Below, one piece after another: positions 29,339 through 41,160 of a stretch of 64,000 nt of DNA (the first letter of the stretch is position 1; each line of letters starts with the position of its first letter). Made by a program: the position numbers and the translations under genes. The stretch is from Rhodocyclales bacterium (GTDB taxonomy: Bacteria; Pseudomonadota; Gammaproteobacteria; Burkholderiales; Rhodocyclaceae): the NCBI GenBank assembly GCA_016215645.1, contig JACRIX010000029.1, positions 1 through 64,000 on the forward strand. The letters run 5' to 3'. A model generated the notes under the pieces. It made no database searches. It was not told the DNA's origin and was given only the letters and a program-made list of their open reading frames with translations.

Positions 29339-30553
29339 ATGCGACTACTCATTGCACTATTGCTGGCCGCGCTGCCCGTTGCGGCGCATGCCGATGCGCC
29401 GCTGACCGAGGCCGCCGCCCTGCGCCTTGGCCTGGCGCGACCCGAACTGGCGGAGCGCGCGCGCGACGCTCTGGACGAAGCCGAAGCCAATGCCGACGAG
29501 GCCGGGCTGTGGGCCAATCCGACGCTCGAACTCGGCCGCGAGCGCATGAATGCCGCGCCCGGCAGCACCGAACGCAGCTGGCAGATCAGCCAGCCACTCG
29601 ACCTTGGCGGCCGCCGCGGCCTGCGCCGCGAAGCCGGCGAACGCAGGACCGACGCGGTGCGCGCCGGCAACGAAGGCCGGCGCCACGAACAGGCGGCGGA
29701 AATCCGCCGCGCCTTTCACGCCGCGCTGCATCGCCAGGCCGTGGTCGATGTCACCGTCACCTGGGTGCAACGCTTTGCCCGCGTCGATGCCAAATTCGCC
29801 CGCCTGGAAAAGGCCGGCGAAGCCTCGGGCTACGACCGCCGCCGCCTGGCGCGCGAACGGCTGACGGCCGAGGCGCGGCTGGCCGCCGGACGCGGCGAAC
29901 TGGCGCGCGAGCGCGAGCGCCTGGCCGCCCTGATCGGACGCGCCGAGGCGCGCGACGCCGCCCTGACCGGCAGCCTGCTGCCAGCCGCACCGCCTGCGCT
30001 GGCCGACGCCTTGGCACGGCTCGACACCCGGCCCGACCTGACCGCGCTGGGCCATCAGGCCGAAGCCGCCGAACTGGAGCAGCGCGCCGCCGGCCGTGGC
30101 TGGCTGCCCGATCTCACACTCGGCGTCGGCGGCAAGCGGACCGAGACCGGCATCGCGCGCGATCACGGCACGCTGTTGACGCTGTCGATTCCCTTGCCGG
30201 TATTCGACCGCCAGCAGACGGCGGACCGGCGTGCCGCCGCACAGGCGTTGAACGCGCGCGCCAAACGCAGCCTGGCGCGCAGCCGTGCCGAGGGCGAATT
30301 GCGCGGCCTGCATGGCCAGCTCGGCCACCTGATCGCCGCCGCCACCGACTATCGGCGCCAGGCGGCGGCCGGCGCGAGCGAGCTGCTGCGCATCGCCGAG
30401 GCCGCCTACCAGGGCGGCGAATCCACGCTGCTTGAGCTGCTCGATGCCTATCGCGGCGCGCTGGAGACCGAGACCACGGCCCTCGACCTTGAATGGAAGG
30501 CGCGCGAAGCGCGCATCGACTACGACCTGCTGACCGGGAGCATTGCCGAATGA
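29339..30553 (+). CDS. CzcC/CusC-type outer-membrane factor (TolC family)
   Basis: Outer-membrane channel protein of 404 residues for an RND efflux pump. It has a signal peptide (RLLIALLLAALPVAAHA), then two copies of the TolC-type alpha-helical region. The helices include ANPTLELGRERMN, EIRRAFHAALHRQAVVDVT, and the repeat partner TLGVGGKRTETGIARDHGTLLTLSIPLPVFDRQ, shown only in part. The end has the usual AEAAYQGGESTLLELLDAYR motif. It is the first gene of a three-gene operon and overlaps the adaptor gene by ATGA. Confidence 0.93.
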   Translation: MRLLIALLLAALPVAAHADAPLTEAAALRLGLARPELAERARDALDEAEANADEAGLWANPTLELGRERMNAAPGSTERSWQISQPLDLGGRRGLRREAGERRTDAVRAGNEGRRHEQAAEIRRAFHAALHRQAVVDVTVTWVQRFARVDAKFARLEKAGEASGYDRRRLARERLTAEARLAAGRGELARERERLAALIGRAEARDAALTGSLLPAAPPALADALARLDTRPDLTALGHQAEAAELEQRAAGRGWLPDLTLGVGGKRTETGIARDHGTLLTLSIPLPVFDRQQTADRRAAAQALNARAKRSLARSRAEGELRGLHGQLGHLIAAATDYRRQAAAGASELLRIAEAAYQGGESTLLELLDAYRGALETETTALDLEWKAREARIDYDLLTGSIAE

Positions 30554-32109
30554 ACCAGACATTGATCGCATTGATTTGCGCTGCGCTGTTCCTCGTCGCC
30601 TGCGGCGAAAAGTCCGCCACGAGCGAACACGGTGCCAAGCCTGCTGCCAAGGTAGAGCTTGCCGGCCATGCCGACCACGGACCCGGCGGCGAGAAGATCA
30701 CCCACTTCACCGAGCGCAGCGAACTTTTCGTCGAGTTTCCGCGCCTGGTGGCTGGCGAGAAATCCGCCTTCGCCGCGCACCTGACGCGGCTCGCCGATTT
30801 CCGCGCGATTGCCGCCGGCAAGGTGACGGTGATCCTCTCCGGCGGCGGCCAGCCGGACGAAATCTTCGCCAGCGACGTCCCGACCCAGCCCGGCATCTTT
30901 CGCCCGGTCGCCCTGCCGAAGCAGGCCGGACGGCGCGAACTCGCCATCGAGGTGAGAACCGCGGAATTCACCGTGCGCCATGAGCTCGGCCCGGTGATGG
31001 TCTATGCCGACCGCAAGACCGCCGACGCGACGGGCGAGGAACACGAGGATGGCGGCATCGGCTTCACCAAGGAGCAACAGTGGAAGGTCGATTTCGCCAC
31101 CGCCGAAGTGGTGAAGCGCGCGCTGCGTCCTGCCGTCGCCGCCACCGGGGTGCTGCGTGCCCGGCCCGACGGCGAGGCGCTGCTGACCGCGCCGGCGGCG
31201 GGGCAGGTGCAGCCGGCAGGCAAGTTCCCGCAGCTCGGACAAATCGTGAAGAAAGGCGATCTCCTGGCCTGGCTCTCGCCGCGTCTGGGCGGCGAGACCG
31301 ACTACGCCTCGCTGCAAGCTGCTGCCAGCAAGACGAAAGTGGAATTCGAGCAGGCCGAGCGCGAGCGCGCCCGCATGGAAAGCCTGTTCAAGGACGAAGC
31401 GGTACCGGAAAAGCGGCTGTTCGCGGCGCGTGCCGCCGAAGCCTCGGCACGAGCCGATCACGACGCCGCGCGCCAGCGGCTGGGCCAGGTCGGGGGCAGC
31501 GGCGGCGTGCCCATCCGCGCCCCGGTCTCCGGTCTGCTGGCCGATGTGCGCGTGTCGCCGGGCGCCTTCACCGCCGAAGGCGCGCTGCTGTTCCACATCG
31601 TCGACCGCCGCGCGCTGTGGCTGGAACTGCGCGTGCCCGAATCCGAGGCGGCGCGGCTCACGGCGCCCGGCGGCGCGGCGTTTCGCGTCGATGGCATCGA
31701 GCAGTCCTTTACGATCGACGCAGGCAAGAACGGCCGCCTGATCGCGGTCGGCGGCGCCGTCGATGCCACCACGCGCAGCGTGCCCGTGGTATTCGAGTTC
31801 GAGCAGCCCGACCCGCGCCTGCGCGTCGGCATGTCCGCCAAGGCTCAGGTGTTCTCCGCAGCGGCGCGCGAGGCGGTGGCGATTCCGGTGTCGGCCGTAC
31901 TCGACGAAAACGGCACGTCCGTGGTCTTCGCCATGAACCACGGCGAATCCTTCGAGCGCAAACCGGTGCGCTTGGGCATCCGCGAAGGCGACTGGGTGGA
32001 GGTGATTGAAGGCCTGGAGCCGGGGCAGCGCGTCGTTTCGCGCGGTGCCTACTTGATCAAGCTCGCCGCGACCAACACCGCAAAAATCGGCCACGGCCAT
32101 GCGCACTGA
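30550..32109 (+). CDS. CzcB/CusB-type periplasmic adaptor lipoprotein
   Basis: Membrane-fusion protein of 519 residues. The N-terminus is a lipoprotein signal with the lipobox LVAC. It is followed by a long N-terminal extension (residues about 30-150), then the barrel-sandwich, alpha-hairpin and beta-barrel domains typical of adaptors (VAATGVLRARPDGEALLTAP, then IRAPVSGLLADVRVSPGAF). Histidines near the mature start (GHADHGPGG) and at the very end (KIGHGHAH) suit metal binding. The ATG at 30550 overlaps the upstream stop and gives the lipobox; an earlier in-frame start at 30493 does not. Confidence 0.92.
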   Translation: MNQTLIALICAALFLVACGEKSATSEHGAKPAAKVELAGHADHGPGGEKITHFTERSELFVEFPRLVAGEKSAFAAHLTRLADFRAIAAGKVTVILSGGGQPDEIFASDVPTQPGIFRPVALPKQAGRRELAIEVRTAEFTVRHELGPVMVYADRKTADATGEEHEDGGIGFTKEQQWKVDFATAEVVKRALRPAVAATGVLRARPDGEALLTAPAAGQVQPAGKFPQLGQIVKKGDLLAWLSPRLGGETDYASLQAAASKTKVEFEQAERERARMESLFKDEAVPEKRLFAARAAEASARADHDAARQRLGQVGGSGGVPIRAPVSGLLADVRVSPGAFTAEGALLFHIVDRRALWLELRVPESEAARLTAPGGAAFRVDGIEQSFTIDAGKNGRLIAVGGAVDATTRSVPVVFEFEQPDPRLRVGMSAKAQVFSAAAREAVAIPVSAVLDENGTSVVFAMNHGESFERKPVRLGIREGDWVEVIEGLEPGQRVVSRGAYLIKLAATNTAKIGHGHAH

Positions 32110-32121
32110 CAAGGAAATGTC

Positions 32122-35100
32122 ATGATCGGACACATCATTTCCTGGTCACTCAGGAACAAGCTCTTCGTCGTCCTCGCCGGCGTGCTGCTGCTGGCCTGGG
32201 GCGGCTGGCAGGCGACAAAAACCCCGGTGGATGTCTTCCCCGACCTCACCGCGCCCTCGGTCACCGTGGTCACCGAAGCCCACGGCATGGCGCCGACCGA
32301 TGTCGAAAGCCTGGTCACTTTTCCGATCGAGACCGCGCTCAATGGCGCGCCCGGCGTGCGCCGCGTGCGTTCCTCGACCAAGATCGGGCTCTCGGTGGTG
32401 ATCGTCGAGTTCGAGTGGGGCACCGACATGTACCGCGCGCGCCAGATCGTCGGCGAACGCCTGCAAATGGCGCGCGCCACGCTGCCGCCGGACATTCCGG
32501 CGCCGGCCATGGCGCCAGCGGCCTCGATCATGGGCGAGATCCTGTTCATCGCTTTGGCCTCCGACAAGCACGGCGGCATGGAACTGAAGAACGTCGCCGA
32601 GCAGGTGCTGAAGCGGCGCCTGCTGGCCGTGCCCGGCGTCGCCGAGGTGCTGCCGATCGGCGGCGACACGCAGCAGTTCCAGGTCACGCTGAAACCCGAG
32701 CGCCTGGCTGCCTACAATCTGACCGTGCAGGAAGTAATGCAGGCGCTGCGCGACGCCAACCAGAACGCCACCGCCGGCTTCTACGTCGAGACCGGGCAGG
32801 AGTACCTGATCCAGGGCCAAGGCCGCATCACGGTGCTGGAGGACATTGCGGAGACCCTGGTGGCGCTGCGCGGCGGACAGGCCGTATTGATCCGCCATGT
32901 CGCCGAGGTCGGCATCGGTGCCGCGCCCAAGCGCGGCGTCGGCTCGCACAACGGCAAGCCGGCCGTCGTGCTGGGCATCCAGAAGCAGCCAGGCGCCAAC
33001 ACCCTGGAATTGACCGAACGACTGGATCGCACCCTGGCCGAAATCCAGGCCGGCCTGCCGGCGGGCATGAAAATCGAAAGCCACATCTTCCGCCAGGCCG
33101 ATTTCATCCGCATCTCCATCGACAACCTGCTGACCGCGCTGAACGAAGGCGCGATCCTGGTGATCGCCATCGTCTTCGCCTTCCTGCTTTCGGCGCGGGC
33201 CACCGCGATTACCCTGCTGGCGATTCCGCTATCGCTGGTGGCGGCGATCCTGTCGATGAAGGCGCTCGGCGTCACCATCAACACCATGACACTGGGCGGC
33301 ATGGCCATCGCGCTGGGCGCCCTGGTCGATGACGCCATCATCGTGGTCGAGAACATCGTCCGTCGCCTGCGCGAGAACCTCGCCAAGCCGGTGAGCGAGC
33401 AGGCCGGCGCGCCGCATGTGGTGTTCGAGGCGGCGCGCGAGATCCAGGGCTCCATCGTCTTCGCCACGCTGATCATCATGCTGGTGTTCCTGCCGCTGTT
33501 CTTCCTCTCCGGCGTCGAGGGACGGCTGATGGTGCCGCTGGGCTTCGCCTACGTGGTGTCGCTGGCGGCCTCGCTGCTGGTGGCGATCACCGTCACGCCG
33601 GTGCTGGCGGCGATGTTCCTGCCGCAATCGAAAATCGTGCACCAGAACATCGAGCCGGCCTTCATCCACGCGCTGAAGGCCGCTTACCGGCGTCTGCTCG
33701 ATGCCACCGTCACGCGCTGGCGAGCCGTCGCCGCCGTCAGCGTCGTCGCCCTGGCGCTGGCACTGATCGCCCTGAGCTTTGCCGGCCGCGCCTTCCTGCC
33801 CGATTTCAACGAAGGCACGCTGACCATCGGCACCGCCACGCTGCCCGGCACCAGCCTCGAAGAATCCGACCGGCTGGGGCAGATGGTCGAGCAAATCCTG
33901 CTCTCGCATCCCGAAGTGAAGGCCACGGCGCGGCGCACCGGTCGCGCCGAGGGCGATCCGCATGCGATGGATGTCTCGGCCTCGGAAATGGAAGTCACGC
34001 TGCAAATGGGCAAGCGTTCCAAGGAGGATTTCCTCGCCGCGCTGCGCGCCGATCTGGCCGGCGTGCCCGGCAGCCAGATCGTCGTCGGCCAGCCGATCTC
34101 GCATCGCATCGACCACATGCTGTCGGGCAGCCGTTCCAACATCGCGGTGAAAATCTTCGGCCCCGACCTCGGCGAGTTGCAAAAGCTCACGGCCCAGGTC
34201 AAGGCCGTGGTGCAGGCGGTGGACGGCGCCGTCGATGTCACCGACGAACAGCAGACCGACATCCCCTTCCTCACCATCCGCTTCAAGCGCGACGCGCTGG
34301 CGCGGCACGGCCTCTCCATCCGCGACGTCTCGGAAACGGTCGAAGCAGCGTTTGCCGGCGTCACCGCCAGCCGCGTGCAGCAGGGGCAGGCCAGCTTCGA
34401 CCTGACGGTGCGCTTCGACCCCGAGGTGCGCGCCAATCTCGACGCCATCCGCGCCACGCTGATCACCACGCCGAGCGGCGCGCGGCTGCCCCTGTCGGCG
34501 CTGGCCGAGATTCGCAACGACCGCGCGCCGTATTCGATCAGCCGCGAAAACGTGCAGCGCAAGATGGTGGTGATGGCCAACGTCGCCGGCCGCGACCTCG
34601 CCAGCGTGGTGGCCGACATCCGCGCCAAAGTCGGCGCTGGCGTGACGGCGCCGGCGGGCTACCACATCGAATACGGCGGCCAGTTCGAGAGCGCCGAGGA
34701 AGCGGCGCAGGTATTGCTGCTGCTCGGCGCCCTGGTCACGGTCGGCATCTTCCTGCTGCTCTACGTCGCCTTCCGCACGGTGCGCGACGCGCTGCTGGTG
34801 ATGTTGAACCTGCCGCTGGCCATCATCGGCGGCGTGGTCGGCGTCTTCGCCGCCGGCGGCGTGCTGTCGGTGGCCTCGATCATCGGCTTCATCACCCTGT
34901 TCGGCATCGCCACGCGCAACGGCGTGATGATGATCGCGCACATTCATCACCTGGTGGAGCACGAGGGCGTCACCGATGCGCTGGAGGCCGTCAAGCGCGG
35001 CGCCGAGGAAAGGCTGGTGCCGATCCTGATGACGGCGCTGGCTGCTGGTCTCGCGCTGGTGCCGCTGGCACTGGCTGCCGGGCAACCGGGCAGCGAAATC

Positions 35101-35265
35101 CAGTCGCCGATGGCCATCGTGATCCTGTTCGGGCTGGGCAGTTCGACCCTGCTCAACATGATCGTGGTGCCGGCACTGTATCTGCGCTTTGGCGCCATCC
35201 GCAAGGAAATCGCCAGCGGGGAAACGCGGCGTCGCCGGGCCTCGGACACGCTGGTCGATGGATAG
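32122..35265 (+). CDS. CzcA/CusA-family RND efflux permease
   Basis: Inner-membrane proton/cation antiporter of 1047 residues with twelve membrane helices and two large periplasmic domains. It reads IISWSLRNKLFVVLAGVLLLAWGGW at the start, PVDVFPDLTAPSVTVVTEA in the first pore region, and FITLFGIATRNGVMMIAHI in the C-half. The helix-4 motif is LGALVDDAIIVVENIVRRL. This differs from the DFG...DGA...VEN motif of classical zinc/cobalt/cadmium pumps and the copper/silver type, so substrate assignment is open. It is the last gene of the operon and starts 12 bases after the adaptor. A repeat copy lies inside at 34627. Confidence 0.92.
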   Translation: MIGHIISWSLRNKLFVVLAGVLLLAWGGWQATKTPVDVFPDLTAPSVTVVTEAHGMAPTDVESLVTFPIETALNGAPGVRRVRSSTKIGLSVVIVEFEWGTDMYRARQIVGERLQMARATLPPDIPAPAMAPAASIMGEILFIALASDKHGGMELKNVAEQVLKRRLLAVPGVAEVLPIGGDTQQFQVTLKPERLAAYNLTVQEVMQALRDANQNATAGFYVETGQEYLIQGQGRITVLEDIAETLVALRGGQAVLIRHVAEVGIGAAPKRGVGSHNGKPAVVLGIQKQPGANTLELTERLDRTLAEIQAGLPAGMKIESHIFRQADFIRISIDNLLTALNEGAILVIAIVFAFLLSARATAITLLAIPLSLVAAILSMKALGVTINTMTLGGMAIALGALVDDAIIVVENIVRRLRENLAKPVSEQAGAPHVVFEAAREIQGSIVFATLIIMLVFLPLFFLSGVEGRLMVPLGFAYVVSLAASLLVAITVTPVLAAMFLPQSKIVHQNIEPAFIHALKAAYRRLLDATVTRWRAVAAVSVVALALALIALSFAGRAFLPDFNEGTLTIGTATLPGTSLEESDRLGQMVEQILLSHPEVKATARRTGRAEGDPHAMDVSASEMEVTLQMGKRSKEDFLAALRADLAGVPGSQIVVGQPISHRIDHMLSGSRSNIAVKIFGPDLGELQKLTAQVKAVVQAVDGAVDVTDEQQTDIPFLTIRFKRDALARHGLSIRDVSETVEAAFAGVTASRVQQGQASFDLTVRFDPEVRANLDAIRATLITTPSGARLPLSALAEIRNDRAPYSISRENVQRKMVVMANVAGRDLASVVADIRAKVGAGVTAPAGYHIEYGGQFESAEEAAQVLLLLGALVTVGIFLLLYVAFRTVRDALLVMLNLPLAIIGGVVGVFAAGGVLSVASIIGFITLFGIATRNGVMMIAHIHHLVEHEGVTDALEAVKRGAEERLVPILMTALAAGLALVPLALAAGQPGSEIQSPMAIVILFGLGSSTLLNMIVVPALYLRFGAIRKEIASGETRRRRASDTLVDG
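34627..34652 (+). repeat. GTCGGCGCTG repeat-like segment, copy 7 (inside RND permease)
   Basis: Core and distal ACGGCG block with normal spacing, translated as KVGAGVTAPAG just before the conserved YHIEYGGQFES. The distal block has lost its last bases. Protein constraint could explain part of the match. Confidence 0.55.
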
Positions 35266-35404
35266 CCCGCTACCTGGCTGGCCCTGGTTCGCCACGGCCA
35301 TCGCCTGCGGCGGCATGGCGCCCGCCACCGGAATTTCGACGCAAGACAGCGCACTGGCATTCGGCGACAATGCCGACCGCTACTGAATCGATTCGGATAC
35401 CGCC

Positions 35405-36486
35405 ATGGAAACCCTGTTCCTGATTACCCTGATCCTGCTCAATGGCGCCTTCGCCATGTCGGAGACCGCGCTGGTCACCGCGCGCCGCGCGCGCCTGGCG
35501 CGGCTGGCCGAGGACGGCGACGGCGCCGCCGTGGTGGCCATCACGCTGCATGACGAGCCGACGCGCTTTCTGTCCGCCATCCAGATCGGCATCACCTCGA
35601 TCGGCATCCTCAACGGCATCGTCGGCGAGGCGGTGCTCGCGGCGCCGCTGGCGCTTCGGCTGCAGGCGCTGGGTCTCAATCAGGAAATGAGCGGCATCGT
35701 GGCCACCAGCCTGGTGGTGGTGGTCATCACCTATGTCTCCATCGTGATCGGCGAGCTGGTGCCCAAGCGCATCGCCCAGTTCAATCCGGAGGGCATCGCA
35801 CGCCTGGTGGCGCGCCCGATGCAGTTCCTGTCGATCTACCACTTGAGGAGAACCTGAACCGGGTCACCGACTCCGAGCATTCGCGCTTCCCGGTGTGTCG
35901 CGGCGGGCTGCACGAGGTTCTGGGCATCATCAATGCCAAGCAGTTGCTCAGCGGTACCCTGAAGGGGGACGGCGAGGACCTCGCCGCCCGCTTGCAGCCG
36001 GCGGTGTTCGTTCCGGAAACGCTGAACGGCATGGACCTGCTCGGACACTTCCGCGCCTCCGGTACCCAGATGGTGCTGGTCGTCGATGAATACGGCGAAG
36101 TGCAGGGCCTGGTCACGCTGCAAGACGTGCTGGAAGCCGTCACCGGCGAATTCAAGCCGCGCAACCAGGACGACGCCTGGGCGGTGCAGCGGGAAGACGG
36201 CTCCTGGCTGCTCGACGGATTGATCCCGATACCGGAACTCAAGGACAAGCTGGAATTGAAGGCGGTGCCGGAAGAAGACAAGGGTCGCTATCACACGCTG
36301 AGCGGACTGGTGATGCTGCTGCAGGGACGTCTGCCGCGCACCGGTGTCGTGGCGATCTGGGACGACTGGCGACTGGAGGTGGTCGACCTCGACGGCCGGC
36401 GGGTGGACAAGGTGCTGGCCAGCCGGATGCCGCTTCCTTCCGCCGAGACCGCGACTGGCGACACCCCGCCGCGTTCGAACGGCTGA
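35405..36486 (+). pseudogene. CorC/HlyC-type transporter gene broken by an internal deletion
   Basis: Two reading frames of one gene. Positions 35405-35857 encode a DUF21 membrane domain (LFLITLILLNGAFAMSETALVTARRARL up to IARLVARPMQFLSI) and then stop. A second frame, starting in mid-protein at about 35833 (DLPLEENLNRVTDSEHSRFPVCRGG), carries the second half of a CBS pair and a complete CorC-HlyC C-domain to 36486. The stretch between the membrane domain and the CBS pair, about 120 residues in relatives, is missing and the frame shifts at the joint. Intact family members have about 430 residues. The product is probably non-functional, unless the joint is an assembly error. Numbers for the missing part come from family knowledge. 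Confidence 0.8.
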
Positions 36487-36524
36487 GCCGGTGGCACACT
36501 CGCCCCCTGTACTCACCCGACGCG

Positions 36525-36546
36525 ACGGCGATTCGCGAATCGCCGT
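36525..36546. terminator. Perfect 22-bp palindrome between convergent genes
   Basis: ACGGCGATTCG (36525-36535) and CGAATCGCCGT (36536-36546) are exact reverse complements, giving a ten-pair hairpin. It lies between the converging CorC-type remnant and the biotin carboxylase gene. Its right arm is the tail of the neighbouring dispersed repeat. It could stop transcription from both sides, although no T-run follows. Confidence 0.55.
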
Positions 36547-36563
36547 GCCGTCAGCGCCGACTC

Positions 36564-36566
<3 letters not shown>
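36538..36566 (-). repeat. Dispersed GTCGGCGCTG repeat, copy 8 (at pccA stop)
   Basis: On the minus strand it begins with the stop codon TAA of the biotin carboxylase gene and reads GAGTCGGCGCTG, then ACGGCACGGCGATT. It differs from copy 4 at the hemL stop by about one base over the shared length. Confidence 0.85.
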
Positions 36567-38552
<1,986 letters not shown>

Positions 38553-38572
38553 TTTCCTTTTCTCCCCAGGGC

Positions 38573-40108
<1,536 letters not shown>

Positions 40109-40138
40109 GGTGGTGTGTCTCCTGTGAATCCGGTGTCT

Positions 40139-41143
40139 TCAGAAAAATCGGTTGAGCATGGCCAGCAGGCGGTGCGCGGCGGCCGTCGGCGTGACGCTGC
40201 CCTGTTCCACGGCGCGCGACAGCTCCGGCAAGGCCGCCTTGATGCCGGCATGTTCGCGAAAGCGGGCGTGCAGCCCGTCCTCGATCTGCTGCCACATCCA
40301 GGCCAGCGCCTGATGCTGGCGTCGTGCCGCGAAGTCGCCGCTGGCGACGAGTTGGGTACGGAAATCCTCGATGGTGTTCCAGAAGGCCTCGATGCCCTCC
40401 TTCTTCACTGCCGACAAGCTCAGTACCGGGGGCCGCCAGACGGGGGTCGCACTGCGCAGCATGCCCAGCGCCGAGCGCATCTGGGTGGCCGCCATCTGCG
40501 CGGCGATCGGATCGAGGTCGGCCTTGTTGAAGACGACCAGGTCGGCCAGTTCCATGATGCCCTTCTTGATCGCCTGCAAATCGTCACCGGCGTTCGGCAA
40601 CTGCAACAGGACAAAGCAGTCGGTCATCCCGGCCACGGCGGTTTCGGACTGGCCGACGCCGACGGTCTCGACGATGATGACGTCGTAGCCCGCGGCTTCG
40701 CACAGCAGCATCGCCTCGCGGGTCTTGGCGGCGACACCGCCCAGGCTGCCGGACGAAGGTGACGGCCGGATGAAGGCTTCCGTGCGTTGCGACAGCAATT
40801 CCATGCGTGTCTTGTCGCCCAGGATCGAGCCACCGGTAACCGACGACGAGGGATCGACCGCAAGCACGGCAAGGCGATGTCCGCGCTCGATCAGGTACAG
40901 GCCCAGCGCTTCGATGAACGTGGATTTGCCGACCCCGGGAACGCCCGAGATGCCAATGCGTATCGATTTGCCGGTATCAGCCAACAAGGCGCCGAGCACC
41001 GCCTGGGCACGCGGCTGGTGGTCGGTGCGGGCTGATTCGACCAACGTGATCGCCTTGGCCAGCGCGCGCCGCCGCCCGGCAATCACGCCGTCGACGAGGT
41101 CGCGATCTTCCGCGGAGAGGCCCAGCTCGGCCATCGGCGTCAT
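40139..41143 (-). CDS. meaB: MeaB-type GTPase (methylmalonyl-CoA mutase chaperone)
   Basis: G3E-family P-loop GTPase of 334 residues. Walker A is GISGVPGVGKSTFIEALG, followed by AVDPSSSVTGGSILGDKTRM, the base of the switch regions in VETVGVGQSETAVAGMTD, and the guanine-binding NKAD in VVFNKADLDP. MeaB proteins protect methylmalonyl-CoA mutase and gate its cobalamin loading and repair. The gene starts 14 bases after the mutase stop, and those 14 bases are part of a dispersed repeat that also covers the meaB start codon. Confidence 0.95.
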   Translation of the reverse strand: MTPMAELGLSAEDRDLVDGVIAGRRRALAKAITLVESARTDHQPRAQAVLGALLADTGKSIRIGISGVPGVGKSTFIEALGLYLIERGHRLAVLAVDPSSSVTGGSILGDKTRMELLSQRTEAFIRPSPSSGSLGGVAAKTREAMLLCEAAGYDVIIVETVGVGQSETAVAGMTDCFVLLQLPNAGDDLQAIKKGIMELADLVVFNKADLDPIAAQMAATQMRSALGMLRSATPVWRPPVLSLSAVKKEGIEAFWNTIEDFRTQLVASGDFAARRQHQALAWMWQQIEDGLHARFREHAGIKAALPELSRAVEQGSVTPTAAAHRLLAMLNRFF

Positions 41144-41160
41144 GCCAGCGCCGACGGTTA
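41132..41160 (-). repeat. Dispersed GTCGGCGCTG repeat, copy 9 (mutase stop to meaB start)
   Basis: On the minus strand it begins with the mutase stop codon TAA, continues CCGTCGGCGCTG, and runs over the meaB ATG. The distal block is diverged (ACGCCGAT), as expected where it is also the start of a gene. Confidence 0.65.

Noticed and set aside
30520-35370. Long histidine/glutamine-rich antisense frames over the efflux operon
   Set aside because: They are shadows of adaptor and permease codon patterns and carry no domain.
35258-35386. Small frame of 42 residues overlapping the end of the RND permease gene
   Set aside because: It has no ribosome site that stands out, no recognisable family and no neighbour logic. 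It could be real but cannot be supported.
35405-36486. Reading the CorC-type region as two separate intact genes
   Set aside because: The second frame has no start before its conserved LEENLNRV segment, and the two parts are the two ends of one family.
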